Source: Limnoperna fortunei
Taxonomy: Eukaryota > Mollusca > Bivalvia > Mytilida > Modiolidae
Reading direction: 5' to 3'
DNA length: 64,000 bases
Assembly (NCBI GenBank): GCA_944474755.1
Contig: OX104114.1
Span: forward strand, 25,877,220 to 25,941,219
Below the pieces are notes generated by a model. That model was not told where the DNA came from. It saw nothing but the letters and a program-made list of their open reading frames with translations, and searched no databases. Below, piece by piece: positions 35,226-47,793 of this stretch. A program made the translations under genes and the position numbers. How positions within the stretch are numbered: position 1 is the first letter of the stretch; each line of letters begins with the position of its first letter.

Positions 35226-35574
35226 CGGAATATTTGATCTCGCACTAAAACAAAACTTTAGGAAGAACACTAATCCTCTTGAAAATATAAACTTAAAAAT
35301 GTGCAGGATTGTTGTAAGTTTATCAGAATAGAATAGGAGATTTATTTCTGACAATGTTTGAAATGCCGAATTAACATTATTTTATTCGTCGAGTTACATA
35401 TGTTTCAAGTAGATTATAAAGTAAATTTTGATGAAAAATTTCATCTGCAAAATGCTGGCGATTATTTGGTATGTAGTTATTCGCATTAATTCAGATATGT
35501 CTCTTCCCAGGTTTTATCTTCACACTATTAATTGTCTGTGGCTACCAACTCTGGAATGAAAAGAAAACAACATC

Positions 35575-35750
35575 CTTAACTGCTTGCTAACATCCACCGC
35601 CAGGACAAACAATTATTACATGTACTTCAGTGACACGCAGTAACATCCACCGCCAGGACAAACTTATATGCAGGTACTATGGTGACAAGCATTAACATAC
35701 ACTGCAAGAACTAACCTATATACACGTACTACGGTGACATTATTATCCCG
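35575..35750 (+). repeat. Small cluster related to the 53-bp minisatellite
   Basis: Three diverged units containing 'aacatccaccgccaggacaa' and 'tacacgtactacggtgac', clearly related to the units of the large array at 48.2-56.6 kb. Confidence 0.8.
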
Positions 35751-36150
35751 TATATATGATTAGTATTACTAAGATTTTGTCAGTTACAAGTCTTTACAAA
35801 ACTAATATACCAGGGTGTTGCTAAACGTTTTTATTTTCAGCAGAAAAAGAAACAAAAGATATGCGGTTTGACAAACTTCGACCTCACACCATTATGACGT
35901 TTCTGAATGACATTCCGATATAAATGTTTCAACATCTTTTTGAATCCAACAAAAAACTGGGTTTTTTTCGAGAACTGTAGGTTTCTACCAAAGGTAATAC
36001 CCTACACATTGTAGAAAAGTCTTTTTTTTTAAATTATATTTCAATCAAACTTTCTATGATATATATAAGTATATAAACGCCATTCGTCCGCCATTGAGTT
36101 GACAAAGTTCCTAAAACCCATCATTTAAAACTAAAGCCGGGGATAAATTC

Positions 36151-36269
36151 GTTATACACGTTCATATCCGTAGACATAAAGATTTTTACACCTTCAGCAC
36201 CAGTCAGGGCGTACTTGGGGCCATTCATGGGTTAAAATCTCCATATCTACGGATATGAACGTATATAAC
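36151..36269. mobile_element. Foldback (MITE-like) element
   Basis: Left arm 36151-36188 and right arm 36232-36269 are inverted copies (core 'acgttcatatccgtaga') at roughly 85-90% identity by eye. Confidence 0.7.
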
Positions 36270-36299
36270 TTATATTATTGCATAATACATATTTTTGCC

Positions 36300-37150
36300 T
36301 TTTTCCTATTGGCCTAAACCAATACACGTGACTTTCCATTTCCTATCATATTGGTTTGCAAAAACTCATTCTACTCAATAAAAAACCATATTGCACTCTC
36401 GTGAGAAATTTATGATTCTAATATGACGTCCTTCAAACGCTTTGGAAACACACCTCTATTTAAATATTCAACAAAATACTGCTGTTCCAGCCATTTAAAA
36501 AAACCCCGTGTGTTGATGTTTTTGCTTTAAAATTCATTTTATTTTGTACCTTTGTAAGAAAATACAATAGATAACATGTTTTCACGATAACAAGTCCATT
36601 TTCTATTCTTTGCCTTTATTGTTTACATGTTACAAGTCTTCCTTGACTTTAGCTACGTTGTGTTTTCAAGGGACGTTGCGTTGTTTACAATGACGTTCAA
36701 TGCAAACCGCGAGACTTTTCCCGCCCCCACCACAAATGAATTTACCGTTACGTATCAAAATGAAAACGCAACCGAATTTCAGAATGTTGATTAATTGTGG
36801 AAAATAACTGTCGATTTAAATTTGCACCATTGTGGATCTTAAACAGGAGCATAAGATCGACCAAATGCGGTAAGCGGTTTTCATTTCTCACGCAAACACA
36901 GCAATACAACAGTCCCAGATACGTCACACGGCGACTGATGTAATGAAGCATTTAATTTTGTCGTTCTTTGTTTTGATTGTTAAATTTTATTGTAAATGTT
37001 AATAAATATGTTTATTTGTTTTTAATTTATATTTCTTCGTTTTTTTCTGCTAAGTTTTACACGAGAAATATAATAATTTCGAAACAAGGGAGGTTCTCGG
37101 AAATTGGAACAGCCAAAATAAACCTTTACCTAGGTAGTCGCGAAATGTAA
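36300..37150. other. Non-coding, nothing recognised
   Basis: No supported ORF. The minus ORF at 36748-36951 lacks recognisable content. Confidence 0.4.
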
Positions 37151-37158
37151 AATTTCTG

Positions 37159-37354
37159 TATTTTCATATCAGAATCGAAATAATTCATGGCTGCCCCAAT
37201 TTTATGGATTATTTAAATATGGGTAAGCATTATATTCATGATATTTTACCATTCGCTAACGCTCATGGCAAAATATTCATGAATATAATGCCTACCCATA
37301 TTTAAATAATCCATAAAATTGGGGCAGCCATGAATTATTTCGTAAATGAAAATA
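37159..37354. mobile_element. Foldback element with ~90-bp arms
   Basis: Near-perfect inverted repeat around a ~13-base centre at 37251-37263. The arms share 'attcatggctgccccaattt' and 'tatggattatttaaatatgg' (reverse complement on the right). It lies directly upstream of the Crypton-like fragment. Confidence 0.85.
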
Positions 37355-37478
37355 CCCAGCACGTGCTGTTTCCTGCAACGAAAATACGATAGCCAATCAA
37401 ATCTTCTTTCTTTAATCCCCTAAACCAATCAAAATTATCGTTCTGACTGATGTTCGGATTATATTGTTGTTTGTAAAC

Positions 37479-37883
37479 ATGGTAACGTCATCGAGTGAAC
37501 GTAATACGGATAGTTCTGGTGCTAATAAGCGAAGATTTGCAGATATTACTAACTTGGAAATTAATGAAATCATTAAGAAAAGAGATGCTGTCAACACTCG
37601 CAAATCGACAGAGCAAGCGATTAGGTTTTTTACGAAATATTTACGTGAAACGGATATGTCAGTTAGTTTGGAAAAGGCGGACCCTCGGGAATTGGACTCA
37701 ATTCTTTGTAAATTTTATGCAGAAGCAAGGACTGAGGATGGGACATTATACAAGAAATAACCACTGCAAGCATTTCACCATGGATTATGTCGATATTTTA
37801 CCGATGTTCGAGAAATAAACATTATGAAAGACAGTCACTTTCGAGAAAAAAAAGCCTGTATATTCCATTTCGTGGCTCAATAA
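37479..37883 (+). pseudogene. Crypton/tyrosine-recombinase-like N-terminal domain, nonsense-broken
   Basis: From ATG at 37479 the frame reads 93 codons to TAA at 37758-37760 and, ignoring that stop, continues to TAA at 37881-37883. Key features are R-F-A-D-I-T, the N-T-R-K-S-T-E-Q-A helix, F-Y-A-E-A-R and D-G-T-L-Y-K-K. After the stop comes Leu-Gln-Ala-Phe-His-His-Gly-Leu-Cys-Arg-Tyr-Phe. This pattern fits the core-binding (SAM-like) domain before the catalytic domain in the DUF3504/Crypton-type recombinase proteins common in molluscs and cnidarians. The catalytic Arg-His-Arg-Tyr domain is absent. It sits between two foldback elements. The identification is from memory of the family pattern. 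Confidence 0.6.
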
Positions 37884-37897
37884 ATTATGTAATAAAA

Positions 37898-38029
37898 CAA
37901 TTACTACACTTGAACTTGATCAATATGAGGTTTTATGGAGCAGGGTAGAATAATATTGAACTTGGCTTCGCCTCGTTCAATATTATTCATAAAACCTCAT
38001 ATTGATCTCGTTCAAGTGCAGTAATTGTA
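37898..38029. mobile_element. Foldback element
   Basis: Inverted arms at 37898-37962 and 37976-38029 surround 'ttggcttcgcctc'. The left arm has an extra ~12 bases. Shared core: 'atcaatatgaggttttat'. Confidence 0.8.
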
Positions 38030-38059
38030 TAATATTCACGGCAAGTACAAACCCATAAT

Positions 38060-38240
38060 ATTCGTACTAAATGGTAACGTGCAATAGCATCCACTGCCAG
38101 GACAAACCTGTAATACACGTACTACAGTGACATGCCTTAACATCCAACCCTAGGACAAACCCTTAATACACGTACTACGGACACATGCATTAATATCCAC
38201 CACCAGGATAACGCAATACACGTACTGCAGTGTCAAGTAT
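38060..38240 (+). repeat. Second small cluster related to the 53-bp minisatellite
   Basis: Three to four diverged units with 'catccactgccaggacaaac' and 'aatacacgtactacagtgac'. Confidence 0.8.
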
Positions 38241-39003
38241 TATCATTATTATAATAGACACATTTATTTCCCTATTCTTAGGCGCCGCGAGGAAGAATGA
38301 AAAGTTCAATTTTAAATATATAACCAAAAGTTCACATACTAAGAATAATATAAATAACTGGACACGTATCTTGAGTTGGGGACAAGATGCAGGAATAGTT
38401 TGTGTGGAGATAAAGCAAAAACGACAAGAAACAACTTCTTTGTAATTAAATTTTATGAAAGAACGATACACTCGTTTAAAATATATATAATTTTCCATCA
38501 ACAATATGGAAAATATGAACATGGATTTCCTAAAATATGGAATATGTCGAGTTGAACAAATTATAAGTCAATTAATTAATAAGTCATATGTGGAAACTAT
38601 ACTGAAGATGATTCATATGGTTACAATAAACCAATTATTTGTTTACATTACACCGGTAAATTTTTGATAGTAATCAGAAGAAAATACACGGTCCATCTGA
38701 TTGGATGTTGGGGTTCTGGAAATAGCAAAATTTAAAAATAGAAACATAACTGATTGAAAATCTATTATTTGGGGGAAATTTAATAAGAGCCAGGAAAATA
38801 GAGCTCTTTTTTTTAAAAAAACGGGGGAGGTTAGACAGTTTGTTAGTTTCATTCAGTGCTGATTTTCATATGCAACTATTAGTCATAATTAGGTTCGATA
38901 ACTCTGTTTATCAATGTACGACTTTTGTGTATCATCTGGGATATGGAATTTGATGTGAATTATGGAACAATTTTGCATTCAGCCGTTAGACAAAATGTAA
39001 AGT
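38241..39003. other. Non-coding; may include the 5' UTR of the next LINE
   Basis: No supported ORF. The last part before 39004 could be the 5' region of the LINE, but its boundary is not visible. Confidence 0.4.
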
Positions 39004-40212
39004 GTGTATATGGGTCCTAAAACAAGAGAAGCTAAAAAGATCAGGCAGAGAAAAAGCAATAATATCAACTTGAGCGGTGAGAAACCAAATAAAAAGGTGA
39101 ACACTAATCCGTCAGATGTAAACAAACAGGTAAACAAACATTCAACTCATGAAAGTAAACAATCTGAAAATATGGCAACCTTTAATGTCCCTATGTATGA
39201 AACTCCACTGCAACCACAGAATAGACAACAAATGTCTGCCCATCAGCAGCCTTTTCAGCCTACACCACCATCTCCAGTCTTTTATTCTAGTATTCCGCAA
39301 ATGATGCCTCCCCAACCCTTCAATCCTATAATGGATGTGAACTGTAAACTGGACAACCTTTGTGTTAAAATTAATGAACTCTGTGATAAAATGAAAACCA
39401 TTGATAAACTTTCTGAAAAACTTAACAAGTTTGACAAAACAGTGGAAAACTTGACAAAAACTGTAGACAAGGTCACAAAAAGAGTAGATGAAATGGAAAA
39501 GAGTTTGAACTTTATAAATGAAAAGTTTGAAGAAAATAAGAATAACGTTAAAAATATGAAAGATGATTTAACTGAAATTCGTACAGAAAATATCACTACA
39601 AATGACACCTTAAGCAGACTGCAAAGAGATTTAGACGATCTGTATGAAAGACACATAGACCTACAGGCAAGATCTATGAGAGAAAATTTGATATTTACGG
39701 GTATTCCGATGGAGGATGAGGAAACTACAGAAATGACCGAAAAAATACTTGAAAAATTTATGACAGAACAATTAAAATTGGAAACACTACCCGAGTATGA
39801 GAGGGCACATCGATTTGGAAAACTTTATATTGAAAAAGATGAGCATACAAACAGAGTAAATCTGAAAACAAAACCAATAGTGTGTCGATTTAGAAATTTT
39901 AAGCAAAGAGAGACAGTACGAAGGGCTGCACGGGAACTCAAGGGTACGCCGTTTAGAATAAGCGAGCAGTTCCCAAAGGAAATAAATGATAGAAGAAAAT
40001 TACTATGGCCGTCTTTCCAAGAAGCAAGGAGACAGAAAAAGAAAGCTTTTTTCAAAAAGGCAGATTATTTGTGGATGGAACAGAAGTTTTTCAACCAGGA
40101 CATGGAGATGAAATGGAAACAAACGCTCGTTCTAGGTATGAACAACAAGGGGCACGACCTAAGGAAAACCAACGACCAACCCGTCCCGCACACCGACCAC
40201 GTAGATGGGTGA
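39004..40212 (+). CDS. LINE ORF1, RNA-binding coiled-coil protein
   Basis: 402 codons. A Lys/Asn/Gln/Pro-rich N-terminus (1-110) is followed by a coiled coil (about 112-220, regular Leu/Ile/Val heptads). The RRM starts near residue 224 (R-S-M-R-E-N-L-I-F-T-G-I) and continues to about 300, with a C-terminal domain to about 345 that includes 'R-F-R-N-F-K'. Such proteins form trimers that coat the element RNA. Near residue 350 the frame seems wrong: the -1 frame gives a better family match (Gly-Arg-Leu-Phe-Val-Asp-Gly) and runs on, without a stop, into the endonuclease. A T-TTT-TTC heptamer in the correct phase lies at 40047-40053. Either one base was lost or the element uses -1 frameshifting; an indel is the simpler reading. 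Confidence 0.8.
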   Translation: MYMGPKTREAKKIRQRKSNNINLSGEKPNKKVNTNPSDVNKQVNKHSTHESKQSENMATFNVPMYETPLQPQNRQQMSAHQQPFQPTPPSPVFYSSIPQMMPPQPFNPIMDVNCKLDNLCVKINELCDKMKTIDKLSEKLNKFDKTVENLTKTVDKVTKRVDEMEKSLNFINEKFEENKNNVKNMKDDLTEIRTENITTNDTLSRLQRDLDDLYERHIDLQARSMRENLIFTGIPMEDEETTEMTEKILEKFMTEQLKLETLPEYERAHRFGKLYIEKDEHTNRVNLKTKPIVCRFRNFKQRETVRRAARELKGTPFRISEQFPKEINDRRKLLWPSFQEARRQKKKAFFKKADYLWMEQKFFNQDMEMKWKQTLVLGMNNKGHDLRKTNDQPVPHTDHVDG

Positions 40213-42400
40213 ACCGTGGAGGATTAAGGACTAAAGTCACGGATGATTTACACTCAGTAAACTCTAGTGATCTTCATTCATGCACTTCTGTAAATAAAAC
40301 ATTGAACATAAAAAATGTAAATTTATTGTCACTGAATGTTTGTGGTCTAAAAACTAGATATAACTACCCCGAGTTTAAATCTTTTATTGAAAATTTTGAT
40401 ATTGTTTGTTTTACAGAAACAAAATTAGATGATTGTGATTTAATTCAAAGCGATGATTTTATTTTTGTTTATAAAAACAGATATTCTATTACCAATTACA
40501 AATCAGGGGGTATTGCATTTGGCTATAAGAAATATTTAAATGGATGTATTAAACAATTGGAAAATGAAAGCCGATATGTCATGTGGTTTAAAGTTGACAA
40601 AAAAGTTTTTGGTCTAAATGAGTATGTATTTTTTGGCAATACTTATATACCACCTATAAATACGAAATACGCATCTGACGATGCTTTTGATGAAATATAG
40701 TTAGAAATTGAAAGATTTTCTTTACAATCAAATTATATTATTCTACTGGGCGATTTTAACAGCCGAATAGGAAATCTGCTTGATTTTTATGATAATACCG
40801 AAGAATTTTTGATAGAAAATCTTACGGACCTTACTGATTTCACAGATGTACATATTTTAGATAATTTGAATATATCTAGACACAGAAATAATTGTGATAC
40901 AGTTGTTAATGTGTATGGAAAAAAGTTAATTGAATTATGTAAAAATAATAAGTTATTTATTTTAAATGGAAGATTGAGAAATGACTTGAATGGTAAACCT
41001 ACAAGTCGAAACAACAGTGTTATCGATTATATTGTATGTTCTTCTCATTGTTTAAGTTGTGTAAACTTTTTTGAGGTTTTAGAATTTTCTAAGCTTTATT
41101 CTGATGTGCAATCACCTTTATGTTTGAACATGAGGCGACCCGATTAGCCATCTGAAGTAAATTTTGACCACCAAAATACCGATGTTTATAAAATCAACAG
41201 ATGGAATTATGAAAAAGTTAGTGACTTTAGAAAAAATGTTGATCAGACAATATTAGATAATTTATTAAAAACTTTATCTGAAATTGATACGAATGTTGTT
41301 TCAAAACTGGATTTAGATAATATTATTTCTGAAGTTACCAGTCTTTTGATAAATAGTGCCCAAGAAACTTTTGGTACAAGGGTACATACTGCAAATAGGC
41401 GCATAAATAAAAAAGGCCAAACTAAAGATTGGTATAACTTTGATTGTTACAAGGCGAAACAAGATCTAAGAAAATCTCAAAGGTTGTACAAAAGATATGG
41501 AACAAATGTGTTTAAAGAGAGGCTAAGAAAAAATGAGAAATTTTACAAAAATGTCATGAATAATAATATTAAAAAACATAATAATGAGTTAACTAAAACT
41601 ATGAAATATTTAAAATCTTCAAATCCCAAAGAATTTTGGAAGATTTTTAATAAATACGAAAAAAGAGTAAGGAGCGATATATCGATTGATACATTGTATA
41701 ATTTTTACAAAGAGTTAAATAAAAATAACTTTCATAACGAATTTGATATCGATGCGGATATATTTACCGAACCTCTAAATGAAATATTAAATAGAAGTAT
41801 CACAAAGGAAGAAATTATAAAATCTGTTAAATATGCAAAAAATAATAAATCCCCAGGTGAAGATAGAGTAATAAATGAATATATTGCCTCATCTCTAGAT
41901 AAAATGATTGAATTATATACTTTATTATTCAATGTTATTTTTGATACAGGAATACTGCCAGAAACATGGCTGATTGGAAATATTATCCCTATATACAAGA
42001 ATAAAAGCTCCACCCAAGACCCTAGGAATTATAGACCTATTACATTGTTATCGTGTCTTGGGAAAATATTTACTTCTGTTTTAAACCAACGACTGTCTGA
42101 TTTTATTGAAAATATGTATATATTGAACGAAAATCAAGCTGGCTTTAGGAAAGAACATTCTACTTTAGATCATATCTTTTCTTTATACATGTTGTATCAA
42201 TTGCTTTTTACAAAGAAGAAAAAACTATACTGCGTTTTCGTTGATTTCGAGAAAGCTTTTGATTTTGTACACAGAAATTCTTTGCTTCATAAATTGTTGT
42301 TGAATAATGTAAATGGTAAGTTTTTAAGAGTCGTTAAAAACATGTATGATGATTTAAATCACGTATTATACATAACAACCAATCATCAAATCTATTTTGT
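40213..42400 (+). pseudogene. LINE ORF2, endonuclease and RT fingers/palm
   Basis: One frame (that of 40005) is open from within ORF1 to about 42400 except for TAG at 40698-40700 and 41145-41147. The endonuclease has L-N-V-C-G-L, T-E-T-K-L-D-D, L-L-G-D-F-N-S-R (about 40745) and V-I-D-Y. The expected S-D-H near the end reads S-D-V-Q, so a catalytic His is lost. The RT begins around 41820, with S-P-G-E-D-R, Y-R-P-I-T-L (about 42025), N-Q-A-G-F-R-K and the first catalytic block V-D-F-E-K-A-F-D (about 42240). The two TAGs could each come from a single C-to-T change in a CAG codon. Confidence 0.85.
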
Positions 42401-43757
42401 AGTGAGATTGGCGTGCGACAGGGAGAAAATCTTTCGCCTCTGCTCTTCGCACTTTATCTGAATGATTTACATGAATACCTAGAGAATTTAGGTGTCGACG
42501 GTGTGCAATCGATATCTTTGGACATAGAAAACGAATTGAATATCTATTTTAAGATTTTCCTCCTGTTGTATGCTGATGACACAATTCTTTTGGCAGAATC
42601 TAAAGAAGACTTACAAAACCTTTTAGACGTTTTTTATGAGTATTGTCATCGGTGTAAGCTAAAAATTAATGTAGAAAAAACAAAGGTTATGATTTTCTCA
42701 AAAGGTAGACCTCCGAAAAATATAAACTTCTTTATAAATGGTGTTAAAATTGAAGTAGTTAACTGTTACAAATATCTTTGTGTAATTTTTTCACAAAGTG
42801 GTTCTTTTTTGAAAAACTCGAACAAACAATTGTAATCAGGCTAGAAAAGCCATGTTCACAGTTATAAGAAAATGCAGATCTAATCATTTATCAGTTATGT
42901 GCCAACTTGAAATGTTTGACAAAATGGTTCTTCCAATTTTGATCTATGGTGCTGAAATATGGGGCTTCGAAAACTCGGACAACATTGAAAGAACCCACCT
43001 ATATTTTTGTAAACATTTATTACGCCTAAAACAGTCAACTCCAAATTTCATGGTCTATGGAGAACTTGGACGTTTTCCTATCACTATTATAATAAAAATC
43101 AGAATTGTAAAATTTTGGTTACGCTTATTAAATGGAAATGAAAACAAAATTTCTAGTATATTGTATAAACTGTTGCATATTTTTTCTTACAACTACGGCT
43201 TTCAGAATAAATGGTTAAGTTTTGTAAAACATATTTTTGATACTTGTGGTATGTCTTATGTATTTGATAACCCTACTCTGTATTCACAAGAATGGATTGT
43301 AGCAAATATCGAACAAAGCTTGAAAGACCAATATAGACAAGTTTGGCTATCAGACGTAAATAATTCAACAAAAAGTTTGTGCTATAGAATGTTTAAAAAT
43401 ACATTAACATCTGAAAAGTATATCACATTACTTCCAATAAGTCAAGTATATGTCTTTTGTAAATTTAGATGTGGAAACCACCGATTGCCGGTGGAAACAG
43501 GGAGATGGTATAACATACCACGAATAGATAGATTGTGCCATCTCTGTGACTCATCTGATATCGGTGATGAATTTCATTACATTTTCAAATGTGCATATTT
43601 CAAAAAAGACAGAGAGAAATTGTTACCTACACGCTTACGTCGAAATGTAAATATTTTGAAATTCCATGAGCTATTCGCCTCTAAAAATAATGTTGTCCTA
43701 GAAAAACTGATAAGGTTTATCAAAATTATTACTGTGAAGGTCACTCCTCCGGGTTAA
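42401..43757 (+). pseudogene. LINE ORF2, RT catalytic core to C-terminal zinc motif
   Basis: After a frameshift near 42400 the reading gives G-V-R-Q-G-E-N-L-S-P, then catalytic Y-A-D-D (about 42570) and K-I-N-V-E-K-T-K, to a second frameshift near 42820. The last 302-codon frame (to 43757) covers the thumb and connection region with P-I-L-I-Y-G-A-E-I-W-G-F. The C-terminal zinc motif reads C-H-L-C ... H-Y-I-F-K-C (about 43540-43590). Keeping a YADD and a full C-terminus shows this was a complete ORF2. No RNase H. Confidence 0.85.
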
Positions 43758-43905
43758 ACTATTGTTACTCATCGATATAATAACATTGTTTATATAAAAC
43801 ATGTTTTCACTCATGTGTAACTATTAATTGTATTTCTTATATTTATTGTATTTTCTCATCTCTATAACTATGTATGTAGTTTACGAGAATAAAATTCAGT
43901 CAGTA

Positions 43906-45380
43906 TCAGGGACTAGTATAACTATTTATAGGTTCCTGGTATCATTAACACCAAAATTTTATAATATATCAAATTGCTGTTATTATTAATAAAATTATTG
44001 TATGTTTTTTAAACATATTATTAATATTTGACCATTTTTTTCATTTTTTATATATACTTTTATTTTTTACCTTTATCATTTATATAGTTCCTCGTTTATT
44101 CTTGTTTCCCCGTGGCATCATTATTTTTTATACTAAAAAAAATACTACTAAAGTTCATAATTTAATAAAATTATTAATGAATTATGGTTACCTAATAAAC
44201 ATTTATGACATACGTGTTATTTAGAACACCTTTAATGTATTGAAATTTAACCCATGCTGTGTCTTCCTGATAAAGCTTGTACTGCCATAAACTTGTATTC
44301 TCTGTACAGGATGTTTATTGAACAGCTTATTCCTTAAAACTTGAATTTTGACTACCATTATGACTGAGAAAAATGTGCCCAAAATGGGGATATTTTTGTA
44401 ATTATCATTTACATAAATACTTTATAAATGTTTATCACAAAGTTCATTACCACATTTTCAATTCAAGACAATGCAATTGCAGTTAGTTTTTTCTATTAGT
44501 CAAATACTCTTAAAGTATTTTTGTTTAATTATTAAAATATTTACATCTAAATTAAACATGTTTCAAATTTCTGAGATATAATTAAACCATAAAAATGCCA
44601 CACAACCATGTCCCTTGTCTGAACCACGTGGTCTGAACTCCGCCATGTTAAAAATGTAAAATGAGCTAATTTCAAATGAAATGGGAAGTATGAAGATCCG
44701 AAATTAAAGTGTTAAAAATGTGAAAATTAAATACATCAATATGTCTTCTTTTTGTATATATGTGCAAAACTATGTTTATATGAACTGTATTTATGCAATT
44801 TACTTCAGAAGTGGAGCATATTTGACAATTTCCCATTGAAACAATGTAACCAGAAGGCAGAAAATAAGGCTTTTTTGTCAAACAAAATAGGAAGTATTTT
44901 GCAAGTAATTTAAACTGATAAAATTTATATCATTCGAAAGATAAGAGACTGTAGAACTGGGAACAATGTGCAAAACATATATATTCTATTTATTTAACAA
45001 GATATCGGCGTTTCTTTAAATCGTCCCATTGATTTTCTATTGAGTGGAAAATCCAATATGGCTGACAAAAATACGTCACAGAAGTCACGTGATGTCGCTA
45101 ATAGTTGTATATGTCACCCAAAATTTTCGGTCATTTTTACCGCACCACCTATATTTTTTTATTTGTTAATAATGTAGTCTAACATTTCAACTGTCACAAG
45201 CAGCTGCTTTCGGGGGTTTAATTTGAGAGGATTTTCACACATAAAATCTTAATTGCAGGTACCCCATATGGGAGACGTAATGTTAAATATTTGGTTTATT
45301 GTAACCATAATTATATTTTTTTTCAAGCGCGTACACAACACAATTGACGAATCTCTAAATGGAAAATTTTATCCGATGCA
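43906..45380. other. Non-coding, nothing recognised
   Basis: AT-rich. The minus ORF at 44672-44881 has no recognisable content. Confidence 0.4.
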
Positions 45381-45390
45381 ATCCTTTCTT

Positions 45391-45660
<270 letters not shown>

Positions 45661-46039
45661 CTCCGACGCCCGATTATAAAGACTGTCATGGCTATAGTTT
45701 AGTTTTGATAGTGCTGAGTTCAACGGTAATCAATGGCGAGAAATAACAATCCAAAACCAAGTTTTCGTATTTGTAAGTCACTATCGTATAAAGCACGGTA
45801 CCTTGTGCTAAATGTGTTCGTACAGGACCTTTTTTTTTAACTTTCACAATTTCTTTAACTTTCAAAATTAACTCATAAAAAGTTACAACGGGGTAAAAGA
45901 CAGAAAATTTATTGCACCCGTGACGTAACGAACACATATAGTTTGCAACTGATAAGCCTTATGCATATCAATTAACACGTATGACCACAGCAGGATAGCT
46001 TTCAGTAAAAAAACTAGGAGGTTATTTCTCGGCATGCAC

Positions 46040-46290
46040 GTGACTGATTTTTTACCAGTTCGATATTCAAATTTGACGCTGTTGGGCTCCCTTAAATACC
46101 GAACATTTCCAGATGTATAAAATTCCCCTATATACATCTTTTATCTTGTATTTGATAATGTGTATTTATTAATATCGAATATCAAATCCACTGCTAGGAG
46201 CAAGTTCGATATTAGAATGTCGAATATCGAACCCACTGCTAGCAGCGAGTTCGAATGTCAAATATCGAATATCGAACCCACTGCTAACTT
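46040..46290 (+). repeat. Copy of the 35-kb repeat end plus 'atatcgaa' tandem
   Basis: Matches 35046-35220 ('ccagttcgatattcaaattt', 'gacgctgttgggctccctta'). It then has three ~55-base units of 'aatatcgaacccactgctag'-like sequence. Confidence 0.75.
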
Positions 46291-46299
46291 CACATCCGT

Positions 46300-47575
46300 T
46301 GTAAATATTCACAATCGTAAATGCATTTGACTCTCGCTTAACAAAAATGCTGAAAAATTACATCTAATGAAGTTAGGAATGCATTTACTAGACATGTAAA
46401 ACAAACAGCATTTATCCAGTTACCACAACGACCATGCAGTTTCATTGGAAAAAGAAAGCGGCTACTCTTGGTATACAAATGGTATAAATACTCTCATACA
46501 TTTGTAAGTCAAATGTGTTGGACAAAAAAAAAAACGGTTGGACGGAAAAATAACACACATAAAAATCCGAAAACAAATTAAAGCACATTATTTTGGAATA
46601 TGCGATCAATCTAGTCACCGTTAGCGGCCTTGAAAATATTTCATTTCAATAAATCAAAAAACTAAACAAACAAAACATATCATGCCTTACTTTATTTGTT
46701 TCTTAGTTTAAAGGAAGTTTTTAACTCTACTTATCATCAATTATTTAGCTATTTCAACGTGTCCAGTTCAAATAGGGTTAAAAGGACCAGACAGAACAAT
46801 TAGTGCATTAATATATACAATATGCGACACGCTTAATGAGTTCTTATGCTGAGGCATTTTATTTATTTACTGTCACTTTAAGGGTATGGAAAAAAGGTAA
46901 TACAAAAAAAATTTCGATTTACCTCCTAATAGCAGGCGGCATTAAAGGCAAACAATTCAATATTAAAATTAAATTATAAAATAGGTAGAATTTTATGGAA
47001 TGCCTTAATTTTTAAAATTGGATGATTCTTAATTTCTAGCTAATAAAATCTTAATTCTACTTTAAAAAATTTTTGTGCATTTTATGTAAAATTGTACATT
47101 TAATGTGAGATAGTTGCTATAAATGATTGCAGTATGTAACTAAATCATCTGAATGAATTGACCACTTGAGGTGTTCCAGGTGGCTATTTGGATAACGAGA
47201 TTTCGTGTAACATAATCAACTTTCACTGACATTTTTATGTTTTGTGAGAACTGTTCATTTACTAAGTTGTAGAAGCTTTGAAGAGCTGGTTGGGTCTAAT
47301 AACAAGATAGAGCTTATGTGCTTCAATGAAAAAAAGCTTTGGCACTGAATACTTTTCATCTTATTAGTATAATAATTTAAGTAACAGTTAAGCTTGTGTA
47401 CTACTGATCATTAATAAGGGCTTAGGCAACTAGAAAAAATTATTATAAATTGTTATCAATTATTATCTTTTAAAATTAAATCTGTTCTTTCTTAAAGTAT
47501 AAAAAAACTGTTTTTGTTATATAAAATACCAATGAAATCTATTATATATGCCATCATTTTAATGGTATAAAATAC
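46300..47575. other. Non-coding, nothing recognised
   Basis: AT-rich, no supported ORF or tandem structure. Confidence 0.45.
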
Positions 47576-47579
47576 AGGT

Positions 47580-47793
47580 GAAAAATTAGACTATTTTCCA
47601 GAAATGAACTATAATTGGTAAAACAACAAAACAGCTTATGCTTATATATACCCCTAATTAAAAGTGGGCAAACCAGGATGACACCGAAAAATTAGACTAT
47701 TTTCCAGAAATGAATTATAATTGCTAAAACATCAAAACACCTTATGTTTATATATACCCCTAATTAAAAGTGGGCAAACAAGGATGACACCGT
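47580..47793. repeat. 106-bp tandem duplication
   Basis: Two copies starting at 'gaaaaattagactattttcc' (47580 and 47686), each ending 'gtgggcaaac..ggatgacacc'. Confidence 0.9.

Larger units (their letters stand above)
39004..43905 (+). mobile_element. LINE with coiled-coil ORF1 and EN-RT ORF2
   Basis: Near full-length: ORF1 (39004-40212), ORF2 (about 40200-43757) and a short 3' region with AATAAA near 43891. No RNase H. ORF1 is of the coiled-coil/RRM/C-terminal-domain type used by L1/Tx1-like elements, but the ORF2 C-terminus also resembles CR1-like elements, so I leave the clade open. It is inactive because of two TAG stops and two frameshifts in ORF2. Confidence 0.85.

Noticed and set aside
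39282..39656. 124-codon minus-strand ORF
   Set aside because: Antisense shadow of the coiled-coil region of LINE ORF1.
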